From NCBI GenBank assembly GCA_964537285.1, contig CAZHZT010000027.1, positions 1 to 53,453 on the forward strand: a stretch of DNA of 53,453 nucleotides. Reading direction: 5' to 3'. This document shows positions 36,329 through 45,180 of this stretch, in pieces. The notes under the pieces were generated by a model, which was not told the origin of the DNA, searched no databases, and was given only the letters and a program-made list of their open reading frames with translations. Made by a program: the position numbers and the translations under genes. This DNA comes from CAZHZT01 sp964537285. Its GTDB lineage: Bacteria > Bacteroidota > Bacteroidia > Chitinophagales > Saprospiraceae. Within the stretch, counting starts at the first letter, position 1, and each line of letters starts with the position of its first letter.

Positions 36329-36420
36329 ACATTCGTTTGATGCAAGGGGCTGTTCTCAAAATTGTTCGTTCCTTCTGGTAGTACTATTTTGAGACCAGCC
36401 CCTTGCATCAAACAAGTGTT
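36329..36420. terminator. Long imperfect palindrome between pdxA and the T9SS protein gene
   Basis: gtttgatgcaaggggctg and its complement surround an irregular centre of about 25 bp. It lies downstream of the minus-strand T9SS gene (stop 36479) and upstream of pdxA, which makes it a likely terminator of the first. Confidence 0.6.
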
Positions 36421-36478
36421 AAAACTACAAATATAGAAAATGTTTGGAATCATTTGATTATTGATTCCAGCAGAGGCT

Positions 36479-37897
36479 TTACTTTTTTAAAAAGCGGCTT
36501 GTATAATTTAACTGGCCTATGCTCATCTGGATAAAATAAATTCCGGGAGGTAAATCACTTATGACAATTGCCCTGTTCTCATCTTTTAACAATCCATTTT
36601 GTATAAGTCTACCGGATGAATTGAAGATTCTATAGGGTTGCGGCTTGTCGAGAAGAAAAGATTGGTCTATAAATAATTTTGAAGTGACCGGGTTTGGGAA
36701 AATACTAATTGATTTAGCAGCATTAGCGATGTTAGCATTTGACAGAGCAATATCTGCTCGAAAGCGCACCACCGCCTTCACTGCCGCGCCATTATCCTGA
36801 TAAGCATCTTTCACTTTAATAGTGAGCTGATAAGGTTGTTGCCGAACATGCTCTGGTTGAACAACCCATTCAAACTGAGCCGTACCGGTATTGCCCGCAA
36901 TACTCTTTGAAAAGGTAGCTGTATTGGTGAAAAAATCGTACAACCCACAGGTAGATAAAATATCGACCTCCTCGTTCCCCGGTAACTGATCCGTTCCTTC
37001 GATATTAACCACAACTGTATCTCCAACATTAACCGGAATAATATCCGTTGTAGAAACATCAATGCTAACCTCAGGAGCGGAATTTAAGCCTGAAGGCAAT
37101 ACCCTGATTTGCATATCCCGAATGATGCGATCGATTTCTTCTCCATTCCGGAAGGATTTGATGGCATAAGCAACCACATAATCTCCTGCCAAAATAGGAG
37201 CATCCCGGACAAGCAAGCCGGTTTCTTCATTTAAGGTAACATCGGTGCTGCCTTGAGACGGAATTGCGGAGAGTTCCGTATAATTGGGCACCTCTTCATC
37301 AATTCCCATAAAAGGAGTAACCGGTTCGTAGGCAATGCTATCGCCATCAATATCAAAAGCATTGGGTGTATGGTAAAAAGGAATTCCTACAAACCCCAGA
37401 TCAATTGGAGGCTCTAACAAGGTTGGACTCGAATTACCAGCACCACCTGCTAAAGCTTGTAATTGAAAGCTGGTTTGAACATGAAAAGGCACGTTATCGG
37501 AAGAAGGCGGATTAACGTTAATAATTCCTCCATTCCGGTTGGGATCTGTCAGACTAAGCAGGTAGTTACCGAAGGCAGCATATTCATGGATGCCTTCATA
37601 AACATTTTTCTTGGTGTCCGGCCCAATGATTTCTCCTTGAGGAAACCCACTTGGCCCGATAGGCCCATTTACTCTTTCGAGCCATTCGAAGTTACCATCT
37701 CCCCAGCCTAGGTTGATGGAGTCTCGATCAGCTTGAACACTGCTTAGTTTAGTGTAAGTAATTGCCCGGACCATAATGGTGTAGTCATCTAACTGAATAA
37801 ATTCAATTTCGCCGCCTTTGTTGTGCGTTGCGAAGAGCAGAGAAGTGGTAAAAAGAGAGAGAACAAAGATCGAAAAGAGGGTGTAAAGCGAATTCAT
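36479..37897 (-). CDS. Surface protein with type IX sorting domain
   Basis: 472 residues from the ATG at 37897, the signal-peptide start (MNSLYTLFSIFVLSLFTTSLLFATH); a longer frame to 37978 enters the R3 repeat and is unlikely. The body begins HNKGGEIEFIQLDDYTIMVRAITYTK, a beta-sandwich region common in Bacteroidota gliding-motility or adhesin proteins, with a later segment APEVSIDVSTTDIIPVNVGDTVVVNIEGTD. The last 80 residues (SIFPNPV ... GIYFIQMSIGQLNYTSRFLKK) are a T9SS sorting domain. It is secreted and probably attached to the surface. Start is 25 bp from the R3 copy 2 edge. Confidence 0.85.
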   Translation of the reverse strand: MNSLYTLFSIFVLSLFTTSLLFATHNKGGEIEFIQLDDYTIMVRAITYTKLSSVQADRDSINLGWGDGNFEWLERVNGPIGPSGFPQGEIIGPDTKKNVYEGIHEYAAFGNYLLSLTDPNRNGGIINVNPPSSDNVPFHVQTSFQLQALAGGAGNSSPTLLEPPIDLGFVGIPFYHTPNAFDIDGDSIAYEPVTPFMGIDEEVPNYTELSAIPSQGSTDVTLNEETGLLVRDAPILAGDYVVAYAIKSFRNGEEIDRIIRDMQIRVLPSGLNSAPEVSIDVSTTDIIPVNVGDTVVVNIEGTDQLPGNEEVDILSTCGLYDFFTNTATFSKSIAGNTGTAQFEWVVQPEHVRQQPYQLTIKVKDAYQDNGAAVKAVVRFRADIALSNANIANAAKSISIFPNPVTSKLFIDQSFLLDKPQPYRIFNSSGRLIQNGLLKDENRAIVISDLPPGIYFIQMSIGQLNYTSRFLKK

Positions 37898-38322
37898 AGC
37901 TACTATTTTTTTGGTAATGCTATTAAATACTCTGTAACCTAAGTAAGATAAAATTTTGAAGGGCTCTTTTTTCAACAAGGCAAATAGCCCGGCACTTCAG
38001 TGCCGGGAGAATAATTGTCAGGTTGGGCTTTAGCCCTTTTGTTATTAATGGGCTAAAGCCCTGATGAACCTAAGCACTACACCTGGCGCTAAAGCGCCAG
38101 GCAAAGAAAAAGCTTAAGTTGACCACATTGAGCCTTAGCTAAAGCGAGGCTTTTTAACGAAGCTTAAGGAAAAATCTCTTCGTTCAAAATATTCATTAAC
38201 TTAAGTTCCAGAGTATTAAAACGCTTTACACAGAAGTATATTTGTTAATATAATGCTTAAAAACAGTGGATTAATGCATTTTTACGACTTTACCGCCAAA
38301 ATCAATCGTTTTACTATTTCAC
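37898..38322. other. Non-coding spacer with R3 repeat and REP-like hairpins
   Basis: About 425 bp upstream of the T9SS gene and downstream of mobA on the minus strand. It is nearly filled by the R3 repeat (37922-38220), whose centre holds three hairpin motifs (37988-38007, 38025-38061 and 38082-38101). I see no gene. The remainder (38221-38322) is AT-rich and featureless. Confidence 0.7.
37922..38220 (-). repeat. R3 repeat copy 2 with REP-like central hairpins
   Basis: The arms attaatactctgtaacctaa and their complement, the same as copy 1 at 20449-20615 but with a longer centre, start 24-25 bp upstream of the T9SS gene start codon. The extra centre has three hairpins: cccggcacttcagtgccggg, two gggctttagccc-type motifs as an inverted pair, and cctggcgctaaagcgccagg. 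The last two motifs are like REP palindromes that RAYT transposases mobilise; no RAYT gene is in view. Confidence 0.75.
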
Positions 38323-39450
38323 CTACTTTCCCTTTCCTAACCTCCCCCGCTCTTCCGGCGTATTCACATTCATCAACACCTCCGGTCGTTGGGCCCCAAC
38401 AAGTTCCACATCCGTATTGATCAATACTTTCCTCGGGCAAGAATACCCCTGCCCCAAAAACTGAAGCAAATAGGGATAACTACGGGGCTCCCAAATAGCG
38501 ATCAAAGGCTCCGGGAATGGATTGTCCGGACTCTGAAAAGCAGTAGCTACTTTGGAATCATTACGGGCGTTCACTAACTGTTTAAGGGCACCTTCATCCA
38601 GTAAAGGAAGATCTACTGCAATTACCAGCCAGGCCACATCGGGATATTCTCTAAAAGCCGATAAAATGCCCCCGTAAGGCCCTAAATCCAAATACTTATC
38701 GTCAATAACAGACCCAAGTGCCGCTAGCTCTTCCTTTTGGTCAGACCGACCTGACAGGAATACTTGTTCGCAAAAGGAGTGGAGCAGGTCTAAAGCATGT
38801 TCTCTTTGGGGTTTTTCATGGTAAACAATTCCACCCTTATCTTCTCCCATACGAGTACTTTTTCCCCCCACTAAGAGCAATCCATACAAAGGCGGAATAC
38901 CTTTCTGAATTTCTGCCATCAGCCAGTTACTAATTTCATTTACTGCCTGAACAGGAAGCACAGGCACTTCTTTTCCATTCAGATGGTCTTTTAAAAAAGG
39001 GTAAATCTCGGTTTGCCCCTCCCCCATCAAGATGAGTTCCACGTTGGTTAAGCGATCCAGCTTACGTTGAAGGGAATCTTCCTTTCGGGGATCAATGACA
39101 GCGATTTGCTTTTTTGCTTTAAAATGATTGCCATTGACAAGCACTGCATCTACATCATTAAAATAATGACGAAATTGATAGCTATCCAGCTTTGCTTTTA
39201 AGTCGAAGCGATGGAAATCAATCTTATCGGTGTATTCCAGTTCTCCTCCAATATCCAGATAGCGGCCTGATAGATCCTCGCTTTTATGATCTGCGTCTAC
39301 ATAGCCTATTCGAAAGCGTTCCGAGAGACTGCTGATAAGCACAGCAGCAAGTTTTTGGATTTCCCCGCATGGGGTACCAATAATGGCCCATTCCTGGCGA
39401 TGGAACTGGCCATAGGCCGGGCGAGAGAGCTTTGTGTGCTTTTGATGCAT
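38323..39450 (-). CDS. Molybdenum cofactor guanylyltransferase (MobA) with MobB-like N-terminal domain
   Basis: 375 residues from the ATG at 39450, one base after moaC ends. The C-terminal half (about 190-375) is MobA: LLLVGGKSTRMGEDKGG, AVDLPLLD and DLGPYGGILSA. The N-terminal half begins RPAYGQFHRQEWAIIGTPCGEIQKLAAVLI, similar to MobB-type P-loop proteins, but GTPCGEIQ lacks the Lys/Thr of a Walker A, so it may have lost nucleotide binding. It attaches GMP to molybdopterin; operon with moaC. Confidence 0.8.
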   Translation of the reverse strand: MHQKHTKLSRPAYGQFHRQEWAIIGTPCGEIQKLAAVLISSLSERFRIGYVDADHKSEDLSGRYLDIGGELEYTDKIDFHRFDLKAKLDSYQFRHYFNDVDAVLVNGNHFKAKKQIAVIDPRKEDSLQRKLDRLTNVELILMGEGQTEIYPFLKDHLNGKEVPVLPVQAVNEISNWLMAEIQKGIPPLYGLLLVGGKSTRMGEDKGGIVYHEKPQREHALDLLHSFCEQVFLSGRSDQKEELAALGSVIDDKYLDLGPYGGILSAFREYPDVAWLVIAVDLPLLDEGALKQLVNARNDSKVATAFQSPDNPFPEPLIAIWEPRSYPYLLQFLGQGYSCPRKVLINTDVELVGAQRPEVLMNVNTPEERGRLGKGK

Positions 39451-39451
39451 A

Positions 39452-39931
39452 TTAATAAGGTCTTTTAAAATCACTTTTCCCACCACTCTTCTCCATCAAT
39501 TGAGTTTGTTGGATCACGATATCATGTGAAAAAGCTTTACACATATCATAAATAGTCAATGCAGCTGCGGAAGCTCCTGTCAGCGCCTCCATTTCCACAC
39601 CGGTTTTGCCGGTAGTCTGTGCAGTACAATTGATAACAACTTCTTTTACAGTATTAATAGCTATATCGACATTAATTTTTTCCAAAGGGAGTGGATGACA
39701 AAGCGGAATAAGTTCACTGGTCTTTTTGGCAGCCATAATACCAGCGATGATAGCCGTTTGAAAAACAGGCCCTTTTTTGGTGTGAATTTCTTCGTTTTCA
39801 AGCAAATTCAATACTTCATCCGGAAGAATTACAATGCTTTGCGCTCTGGCTATTCGTTTGGTAACAGCCTTATCGCTTACATTTACCATGGAAGGGTTGC
39901 CGGAGGAATCGAGGTGGGAAAAGTTAGACAT
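39452..39931 (-). CDS. moaC: Cyclic pyranopterin monophosphate synthase MoaC
   Basis: 159 residues. MoaC motifs: MVNVSDKAVTKRIARA, AAKKTSELIPLCHPLPL, and TGKTGVEMEALTGASAAALTIYDMCKA. It converts the 8-aminated GTP product to cyclic pyranopterin monophosphate, the first stable molybdopterin intermediate. It precedes the MobA gene with no gap. moaA was not found in this window. Confidence 0.95.
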   Translation of the reverse strand: MSNFSHLDSSGNPSMVNVSDKAVTKRIARAQSIVILPDEVLNLLENEEIHTKKGPVFQTAIIAGIMAAKKTSELIPLCHPLPLEKINVDIAINTVKEVVINCTAQTTGKTGVEMEALTGASAAALTIYDMCKAFSHDIVIQQTQLMEKSGGKSDFKRPY

Positions 39932-40254
39932 AACAAATTTATGATAGGTGGTATTCGATCTTCAACTTTTGGTTTATCGAAAATACCACCAAATACTTTC
40001 TTGAACAAATAACGTTGAGCCTTTTCGGAAAACAAAGGTATCCCTTTAAAAAGTTTTTTTCTGGAAAAAACGGATAATTGGCAGATATTAACCAATAAGT
40101 GGTCAATCAATCGCGTACCCAGCCTAATACAGGAAGCTTGAGTAAGTTCTTAAACAATTTTACCCTACAAAAATAGAAGATTTGTAAACCCTCACCAAGG
40201 GCTTTTCCAAAAACAATAGCCAGATATTGAGTGAAATAACTATTACTCTTAAAC
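39932..40254. other. Non-coding spacer between moeA and moaC
   Basis: About 320 bp upstream of moaC. Open frames here are short and off-frame, and I judge them chance. No hairpin longer than about 8 bp is seen. The moaC promoter is expected here, but I could not assign a box. Confidence 0.5.
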
Positions 40255-41454
40255 CTATCCCCGATACCTCCAAACCCTAAAAACCTCCCCTTTTTCAAAC
40301 ACTTCCTTCCCTCTTGGCAACTCTAAAAACGCGCCCGCATCAGCCAAATTAGCCAGGTCACCTGAACCTCGGCCACTAACAGGTGTTGCCCAGCAACGGG
40401 CACCTTCATCCCATTCTAAATGAACCTGAAGAAAATAGCTTAGATCGGACTTAAAGGAAAAACTTTCTTTTAACACCGCAAATTCCTGAGGAAAAGGAGG
40501 TAACCCCTGACTATGCCGCCACCAGGGTAAAAAGTAGCGTTGGAAACACATAAACGAAGATACGGGATTCCCCGGGAATGCAAATACCCAATTCTTTTCT
40601 GAAAGCCCAAACCAGAAAGGTTTGCCGGGGCGCTGTGCAACGCGATGAAAAGCTTTTTTAACCCCTTTTTCTTCCAGCATCTGAGGCAACAGATCAAATT
40701 TCCCTTTGGATACCCCTCCGCTGAGAATCAATACATCAAAATCTTGAAGGCATTGATCCAGGCCTTCTCTAATATCTTCCTCATTATCATTAAAATGCCT
40801 GAGCTCAGTAGTTAAGCCGTGCTGTTCAGCTGCTGCCGCTAAAGTATGAGCATTAGAGCGCCGAATTTGATGGGGAAGCGGAGCAGTTTCGACATCTACC
40901 AATTCATCTCCGGTAGAAATGATAACGATATCCGGAGCTTTTGCTACCAAAAGCTGGCTTTTCCCAATAGTGGCAGCAACACCTATTTCTCCAGCCTGAA
41001 TAACATGCCCCTCCGACACAATCGTATCTCCCGCCTTCCGGTCAAGGCCTTTAAGATGAGCATTTTGTCCTGATCGAATTTCCTCAATATTAATAGTAGC
41101 AACTCCCTCCGAGATACTCAAATCTTCGTAGCGAATAACCGTATCGCAACCAATGGGCAGGACAGCCCCCGTCATCACCTCCACACAATTAGCCGGATTT
41201 GCCAAAGTCATTTGAGGTGCCCCTGCTGCTTGCAGGGATTCAATAGGGAAGCTGCGCTGCTCCTTTTCAAAACTTGAGTAATCTATGGCAATGCCATCCA
41301 TAGACACCCGTGTAAAAGGAGGGAAGTCCCGATCTGCAATTAGTGGCTCCATAAGGAGCTTACCTACTGCGTTCGACAATGCCACCCTTTCAGCTTGAAT
41401 TGGAAAGACATGGGACAGAACAATCTCGGTAGCTTCATCAACAGAAATGGCCAT
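40255..41454 (-). CDS. moeA: Molybdopterin molybdenumtransferase MoeA
   Basis: 399 residues. MoeA domains: N-terminal DRDFPPFTRVSMDGIAI, then GDELVDVETAPLPHQIRRSNAHTL and LILSGGVSKGKFDLLPQML, with FPGNPVSSFMCF in the MPT-binding domain. It inserts molybdate into adenylated molybdopterin. It is upstream of moaC on the same strand; the gap of 320 bp suggests a separate transcript. Normal length. Confidence 0.95.
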   Translation of the reverse strand: MAISVDEATEIVLSHVFPIQAERVALSNAVGKLLMEPLIADRDFPPFTRVSMDGIAIDYSSFEKEQRSFPIESLQAAGAPQMTLANPANCVEVMTGAVLPIGCDTVIRYEDLSISEGVATINIEEIRSGQNAHLKGLDRKAGDTIVSEGHVIQAGEIGVAATIGKSQLLVAKAPDIVIISTGDELVDVETAPLPHQIRRSNAHTLAAAAEQHGLTTELRHFNDNEEDIREGLDQCLQDFDVLILSGGVSKGKFDLLPQMLEEKGVKKAFHRVAQRPGKPFWFGLSEKNWVFAFPGNPVSSFMCFQRYFLPWWRHSQGLPPFPQEFAVLKESFSFKSDLSYFLQVHLEWDEGARCWATPVSGRGSGDLANLADAGAFLELPRGKEVFEKGEVFRVWRYRG

Positions 41455-41498
41455 TGAAATTTTTTTAGATCTTTATATTTGTATTTCGTTGAACTAAA

Positions 41499-43217
41499 CT
41501 AATCGTTTGTTTGCAAAACGTATTTTTCAAAATTATTTTCATTGACAGCGTCAAAATGGTCTACAGCTTCCTGTACACTCATAAAAAATTGCTCCCTGCC
41601 AATTTTCTTCATGAGGTGCCCTTTGCTCATAGCATCCCGGACAGGCCCTTTCACATTCGCAAACAACATTGTGACTCCTTGAGCTTTATACTCAGAAATC
41701 ACTTCATCCAAAGCATGTACTCCGGAGCTATCTAAATTATTAATACTCTCAAAGTTAAGGATAATTGCCTTTAATCGTTCTCCCTTGTCGATTACAAATT
41801 TCTCCAGGCTTTCCTTAAAAAAGGATACGTTGGCAAAATACAATTGCGCATCAAAGCGAACAATTAACAAATCAGAACGATCTTCAACATCCGGGAAACG
41901 CTCAATATTCCGATAAAAAGTTGTTCCCGGCACCTTACCTAACATGGCTACATGTGGCCGTGTGGTACGATATATAACCATTATAAGCGACAAAACGACG
42001 CCAACACCAATACCTTCTTCAATCCCCAACGTTAAAGTGGCCACAAAGGTGATCAATAACATAAAAAAGTCCGTCCGATTACTGCTCCACAAATGAATTG
42101 CTTCTTTGTAATCAATAAGACCAAATACAGCTACCATAATCACGGACGCCAGGATTGCTTTAGGTAAGTAATAGAACAAAGGAGTTAAAAATAACAAGGT
42201 AAGGATAATCAAAACGGCACTAATTATAGATGCAATCCCGGTACGTGCTCCGGCCTGGTCATTAACCGCTGTACGAGAAAAACCACCTGTAGTTGGATAT
42301 GCTTGTAAAAATGAACCTCCCACATTGGCTAAGCCAAGGGCAATAAGCTCTTGGTTGGGAGAAACTTTATAGTCTTTATGCTTTGCCTGAATGGCCTTTG
42401 CGACGGCAATGCTCTCCATAAAGCTCACCAGGGAGATAGCCAGTGCAATAGGAAAAAGTTGTTCTAACTGATCAAGGCCAACCAGCGGTGATTTAAACGA
42501 AGGCAAACCACTTGGTACTTCCCCGACGATCTTAACACCAACATCTACCAGACCAAGCCCCCATACAGCTAATATCCCGAATACTACAGCTAACAATGGC
42601 CCAGGAATAGCCTTACTTACTTTTTTCACCCCGATAATCAACCCAATCCCTACTAAACCTGTAATCAATGTTGGTGCGTTTATTTGGCCAAAGTTCTCCA
42701 CTGCTCCAATCAGAATCTCATGCACTTTACCACGAGGTAAGTTTACACCCATCAAGTGTTTAAGCTGGTTAAGCCCTATTATCAGTGCCGCTGCCGAGGT
42801 AAATCCACTGATAACCGGATGCGACAGGAAGTTTACCAAAAAACCCAGCCTGAATACGCCCAGTAAAAACTGGATCAAACCAACCATTAAAGCCAAAGTT
42901 GCTGCTAATAAAATATAAGTTTCTGTGCCTCCTTCCGCAAGCACGCCAATACCTGCGGCAGTCAGTAAGGAAACCATCGCAACCGGCCCCACAGCAAGCT
43001 GGCGGGAAGTTCCCAATAAAGCATATATTATTAATGGGAGTGTAGAAGCATACAAACCATAAATAGGTGGCAGGCCTGCAATCATGGCATAAGCCATACC
43101 TTGGGGAATGAGCATTACTCCAACAGTTAAACCTGCGGAGATATCCCCTTTTAGATCTGTTTTATTATAATTTGGAAGCCATTCCAGGATAGGCAAATAC
43201 TTAGTTAAAAAGTGCAT
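41499..43217 (-). CDS. SulP family anion permease
   Basis: 572 residues. About 10-14 membrane segments (GDISAGLTVGVMLIPQGMAYAMIAGLPPIYGLY at the start, GLANVGGSFLQAYPTTGGFSRTAVN). A STAS domain occupies about residues 440-555 with NFESINNLDSSGVHALDEV, including a conserved Ser. SulP proteins move sulfate, bicarbonate or other oxyanions. Neighbouring molybdenum genes make molybdate a possible substrate, but this is speculative. Confidence 0.88.
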   Translation of the reverse strand: MHFLTKYLPILEWLPNYNKTDLKGDISAGLTVGVMLIPQGMAYAMIAGLPPIYGLYASTLPLIIYALLGTSRQLAVGPVAMVSLLTAAGIGVLAEGGTETYILLAATLALMVGLIQFLLGVFRLGFLVNFLSHPVISGFTSAAALIIGLNQLKHLMGVNLPRGKVHEILIGAVENFGQINAPTLITGLVGIGLIIGVKKVSKAIPGPLLAVVFGILAVWGLGLVDVGVKIVGEVPSGLPSFKSPLVGLDQLEQLFPIALAISLVSFMESIAVAKAIQAKHKDYKVSPNQELIALGLANVGGSFLQAYPTTGGFSRTAVNDQAGARTGIASIISAVLIILTLLFLTPLFYYLPKAILASVIMVAVFGLIDYKEAIHLWSSNRTDFFMLLITFVATLTLGIEEGIGVGVVLSLIMVIYRTTRPHVAMLGKVPGTTFYRNIERFPDVEDRSDLLIVRFDAQLYFANVSFFKESLEKFVIDKGERLKAIILNFESINNLDSSGVHALDEVISEYKAQGVTMLFANVKGPVRDAMSKGHLMKKIGREQFFMSVQEAVDHFDAVNENNFEKYVLQTND

Positions 43218-43269
43218 AGGGTCTTTATTATATAGGTTAAGGATAATAATCGAAGAGTCTATTTACAAA

Positions 43270-43326
43270 AGGTTGATCAAACATAAGTCATCCCGAAATT
43301 CGGGATGACTTATGTTTGATCAACCT
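43270..43326. repeat. R4 palindrome with extended arms
   Basis: aggttgatcaaacataagtc and its complement around the shared centre tcccgaaattcggga, 57 bp in total. It lies between the Crp-type gene (stop at 43384) and sulP (start at 43217), both on the minus strand, and may terminate the first and insulate the second. Confidence 0.8.
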
Positions 43327-43383
43327 CTTATAAATAACTTGTGCAAAGATACTGCTGCTAAGAACCTTAAGCAGTGACGATCG

Positions 43384-44019
43384 TCACACTAACTCTATCT
43401 TATTTCTCCCAAGGCGCAGGCGCCCATCCTTTTCCAATTGCTTGAGTAAACGAGAAACAGCTTCTCTGGAGGCATTCAAATCATAAGCAATTTCCTGATG
43501 GGTTACATTGAGTGTTTTGGAAAAGTTGGCCTTAGCCTTCTCGGTAAGATACTGGATCAAACGTTCATCCATCTTCTTGAAGGCAATACTATCAATGGTC
43601 TTAACCAAATCGTACATCCTATTATCATAGGAAGTCATGATGAAGTTCTTCCAACTCTGGTATTTATTCATCCATTCATCAATATAGCGAATTGGAATAC
43701 CAATTAAGCTTACATCATCCTCTGCAATCGTTTTAATTGCACTTTTCTTGTTCATCATACAACAAGTAAAGGACATGGAGCAGGTTTGTCCCGAACGAAT
43801 AAAATAGAGAAATAATTCATTCCCCTCATCGTCTTCTCTAACAACCTTTATCGTTCCTCTAATCAAAAGCGGAACCAGCTTTATGTAGCTTCCGTAATCC
43901 ATAATGACATCTCCTTCTTTGAACTCCATAAAAGTTCCTACAGAAGCGATATCCTCCTGTAGTTTTTTTTCAGCAATTTCAGGGAAATGCCTGCGCACTA
44001 AATCAATCAACTCGGCCAT
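43384..44019 (-). CDS. Crp/Fnr family transcriptional regulator
   Basis: 211 residues. The N-terminal cyclic-nucleotide-binding fold (about residues 15-125; VIMDYGSYIKLVPLLIRGTIKVV, CSMSFTCCMMN) is followed by a winged helix with the recognition motif THQEIAYDLNASREAVSRLLKQLEKDG. It lacks the four-Cys FNR cluster; the neighbouring Cys pair in SFTCCMMN is a common Bacteroidota variant of unknown purpose. sulP lies downstream and may be a target. A 57-residue gene ends nine bases upstream. Confidence 0.93.
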   Translation of the reverse strand: MAELIDLVRRHFPEIAEKKLQEDIASVGTFMEFKEGDVIMDYGSYIKLVPLLIRGTIKVVREDDEGNELFLYFIRSGQTCSMSFTCCMMNKKSAIKTIAEDDVSLIGIPIRYIDEWMNKYQSWKNFIMTSYDNRMYDLVKTIDSIAFKKMDERLIQYLTEKAKANFSKTLNVTHQEIAYDLNASREAVSRLLKQLEKDGRLRLGRNKIELV

Positions 44020-44028
44020 AAAGGAATC

Positions 44029-44202
44029 TTATTTTAAGTTTTCGAGCTTTGTTTCTATGTCCTGTAAGCGTTTATCCAGCTCCATTAATTTAGCCAAAAT
44101 AATGATATGTGTTTTTTTGGCATCAATCCCAACGGGGCTCGAATCACTGTGTATTTGCTGGGCTATTTGATCAAATAACTCCTTTTCAACTTTTAAATCC
44201 AT
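44029..44202 (-). CDS. Small hypothetical protein, 57 residues
   Basis: Reads MDLKVEKELFDQIAQQIHSD ... SSPVGIDAKKTHIIILAKLM ... ELDKRLQDIETKLENLK. It is highly charged, and the last 25 residues look like a coiled coil. It lies between the DUF983 gene (27 bp upstream) and the crp-type gene (9 bp downstream), all on the minus strand, so the spacing supports a real operon member. No known family recognised. It is short enough to be missed by length cut-offs. Confidence 0.6.
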   Translation of the reverse strand: MDLKVEKELFDQIAQQIHSDSSPVGIDAKKTHIIILAKLMELDKRLQDIETKLENLK

Positions 44203-44229
44203 CTTGATATTTATTTAAACAAACTTATT

Positions 44230-44622
44230 TTACAATTTTACTTTCCCGGCTCTGGGATCATATTTTACCACAATATTGATCCAAATAGACCTGGCGAAGC
44301 GGAAAATAAACACAAAAAATATGATGCAAACCGCTATCAGGGCAAAGAATGAGGCAGCCAGGCTCCAATCGAACACCCAATGCACAAGAGCTACAAAGCC
44401 AATACAGAACCAACCCATAAAAATATAGGAAATAAACATCGCCCCGTAATAGAAACCCGGTTCAGGCATATAATCCTGCCCGCAATTTTCACAACTATCT
44501 TTCATGTCAAAAGGCCGATCAAAGGAAAAGGAATTCCCATAGAATAAATCGCCTTCATGACAACGTGGGCATTTAAACCCAAGGATGCTATATAACTTAC
44601 TGTTCTTTTTAAATAGTGCCAT
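44230..44622 (-). CDS. DUF983 family membrane protein
   Basis: 130 residues. A zinc-ribbon-like N-terminal part (CPRCHEGDLF and CENCGQDY, two CxxC pairs) is followed by PEPGFYYGAMFISYIFMGWF and two membrane helices near residues 57-105. This is the DUF983 arrangement; its function is unknown. The upstream gene of a possible operon with the 57-residue gene and the Crp-type regulator. Confidence 0.9.
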   Translation of the reverse strand: MALFKKNSKLYSILGFKCPRCHEGDLFYGNSFSFDRPFDMKDSCENCGQDYMPEPGFYYGAMFISYIFMGWFCIGFVALVHWVFDWSLAASFFALIAVCIIFFVFIFRFARSIWINIVVKYDPRAGKVKL

Positions 44623-44794
44623 AAGAATTACCGATTAGGATATTAGGCTTGCTCAACAACTACTCAATGGGTGTATTTCATTTTGCTGCCTCCTCTGAAG
44701 AGGAAGTTACTTTTGGTGAACAGCGCCCCATCAGCAGCTACAGAACAAGGCAATTATTTATAAATTTAAATATGTCCATTTATTCATATAATGG

Positions 44795-44834
44795 ATGAAA
44801 TAAAAATGCTTTCAAAAAAGCATTTTTATTTCAT
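44795..44834 (-). terminator. Hairpin downstream of the ArsR gene
   Basis: 17-bp arms (atgaaataaaaatgctt and complement) around a 6-nt loop, starting 16 bp after the minus-strand ArsR stop codon. A/T-rich with a short T tract. Likely a Rho-independent terminator. Confidence 0.6.
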
Positions 44835-44850
44835 TTATCTAAATCAACTA

Positions 44851-45174
44851 CTACATATTGCAGTTGCAATTCTCAAGGCACTCAATGATCAGGGATACGT
44901 CTCTTTCCTTCAGGGAATACATCATGCTTCGACCATCTCTTTTCACACTCAGAATCCCTTTATGACGCATATTCTGGAGGTGATGCGATGTCAACGACTG
45001 CTCACTATTCAGTTTTTCGCATATCTCAGAAACAGATAATGCAGGATATTGCTCTAAAAGATGAACAATCCCCAGGCGCATAGGATGCGCTACCGTTTTC
45101 AAAATAAAGGCAATACGCTCCAGTTTTTCTGCTTCTTTCTCGTTAAAATACCCTGTTTTTAATTTTTCTGCCAT
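44851..45174 (-). CDS. ArsR family transcriptional repressor
   Basis: 107 residues. A winged helix-turn-helix (about residues 22-92) with TVAHPMRLGIVHLLEQYPALSVSEICEKLN, then SLTSHHLQNMRHKGILSVKRDGRSMMYSL. The C-terminus CLENCNCNM gives three Cys close together, which could bind a metal or sense redox. It probably represses its own gene; a candidate operator lies just upstream. Confidence 0.9.
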   Translation of the reverse strand: MAEKLKTGYFNEKEAEKLERIAFILKTVAHPMRLGIVHLLEQYPALSVSEICEKLNSEQSLTSHHLQNMRHKGILSVKRDGRSMMYSLKERDVSLIIECLENCNCNM

Positions 45175-45180
45175 GGTTAC

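Noticed and set aside
37922..38220. CRISPR-like array suggested by several short palindromes
   Set aside because: The hairpins differ from each other, have no regular spacers and lie inside an inverted repeat; no cas gene is present.
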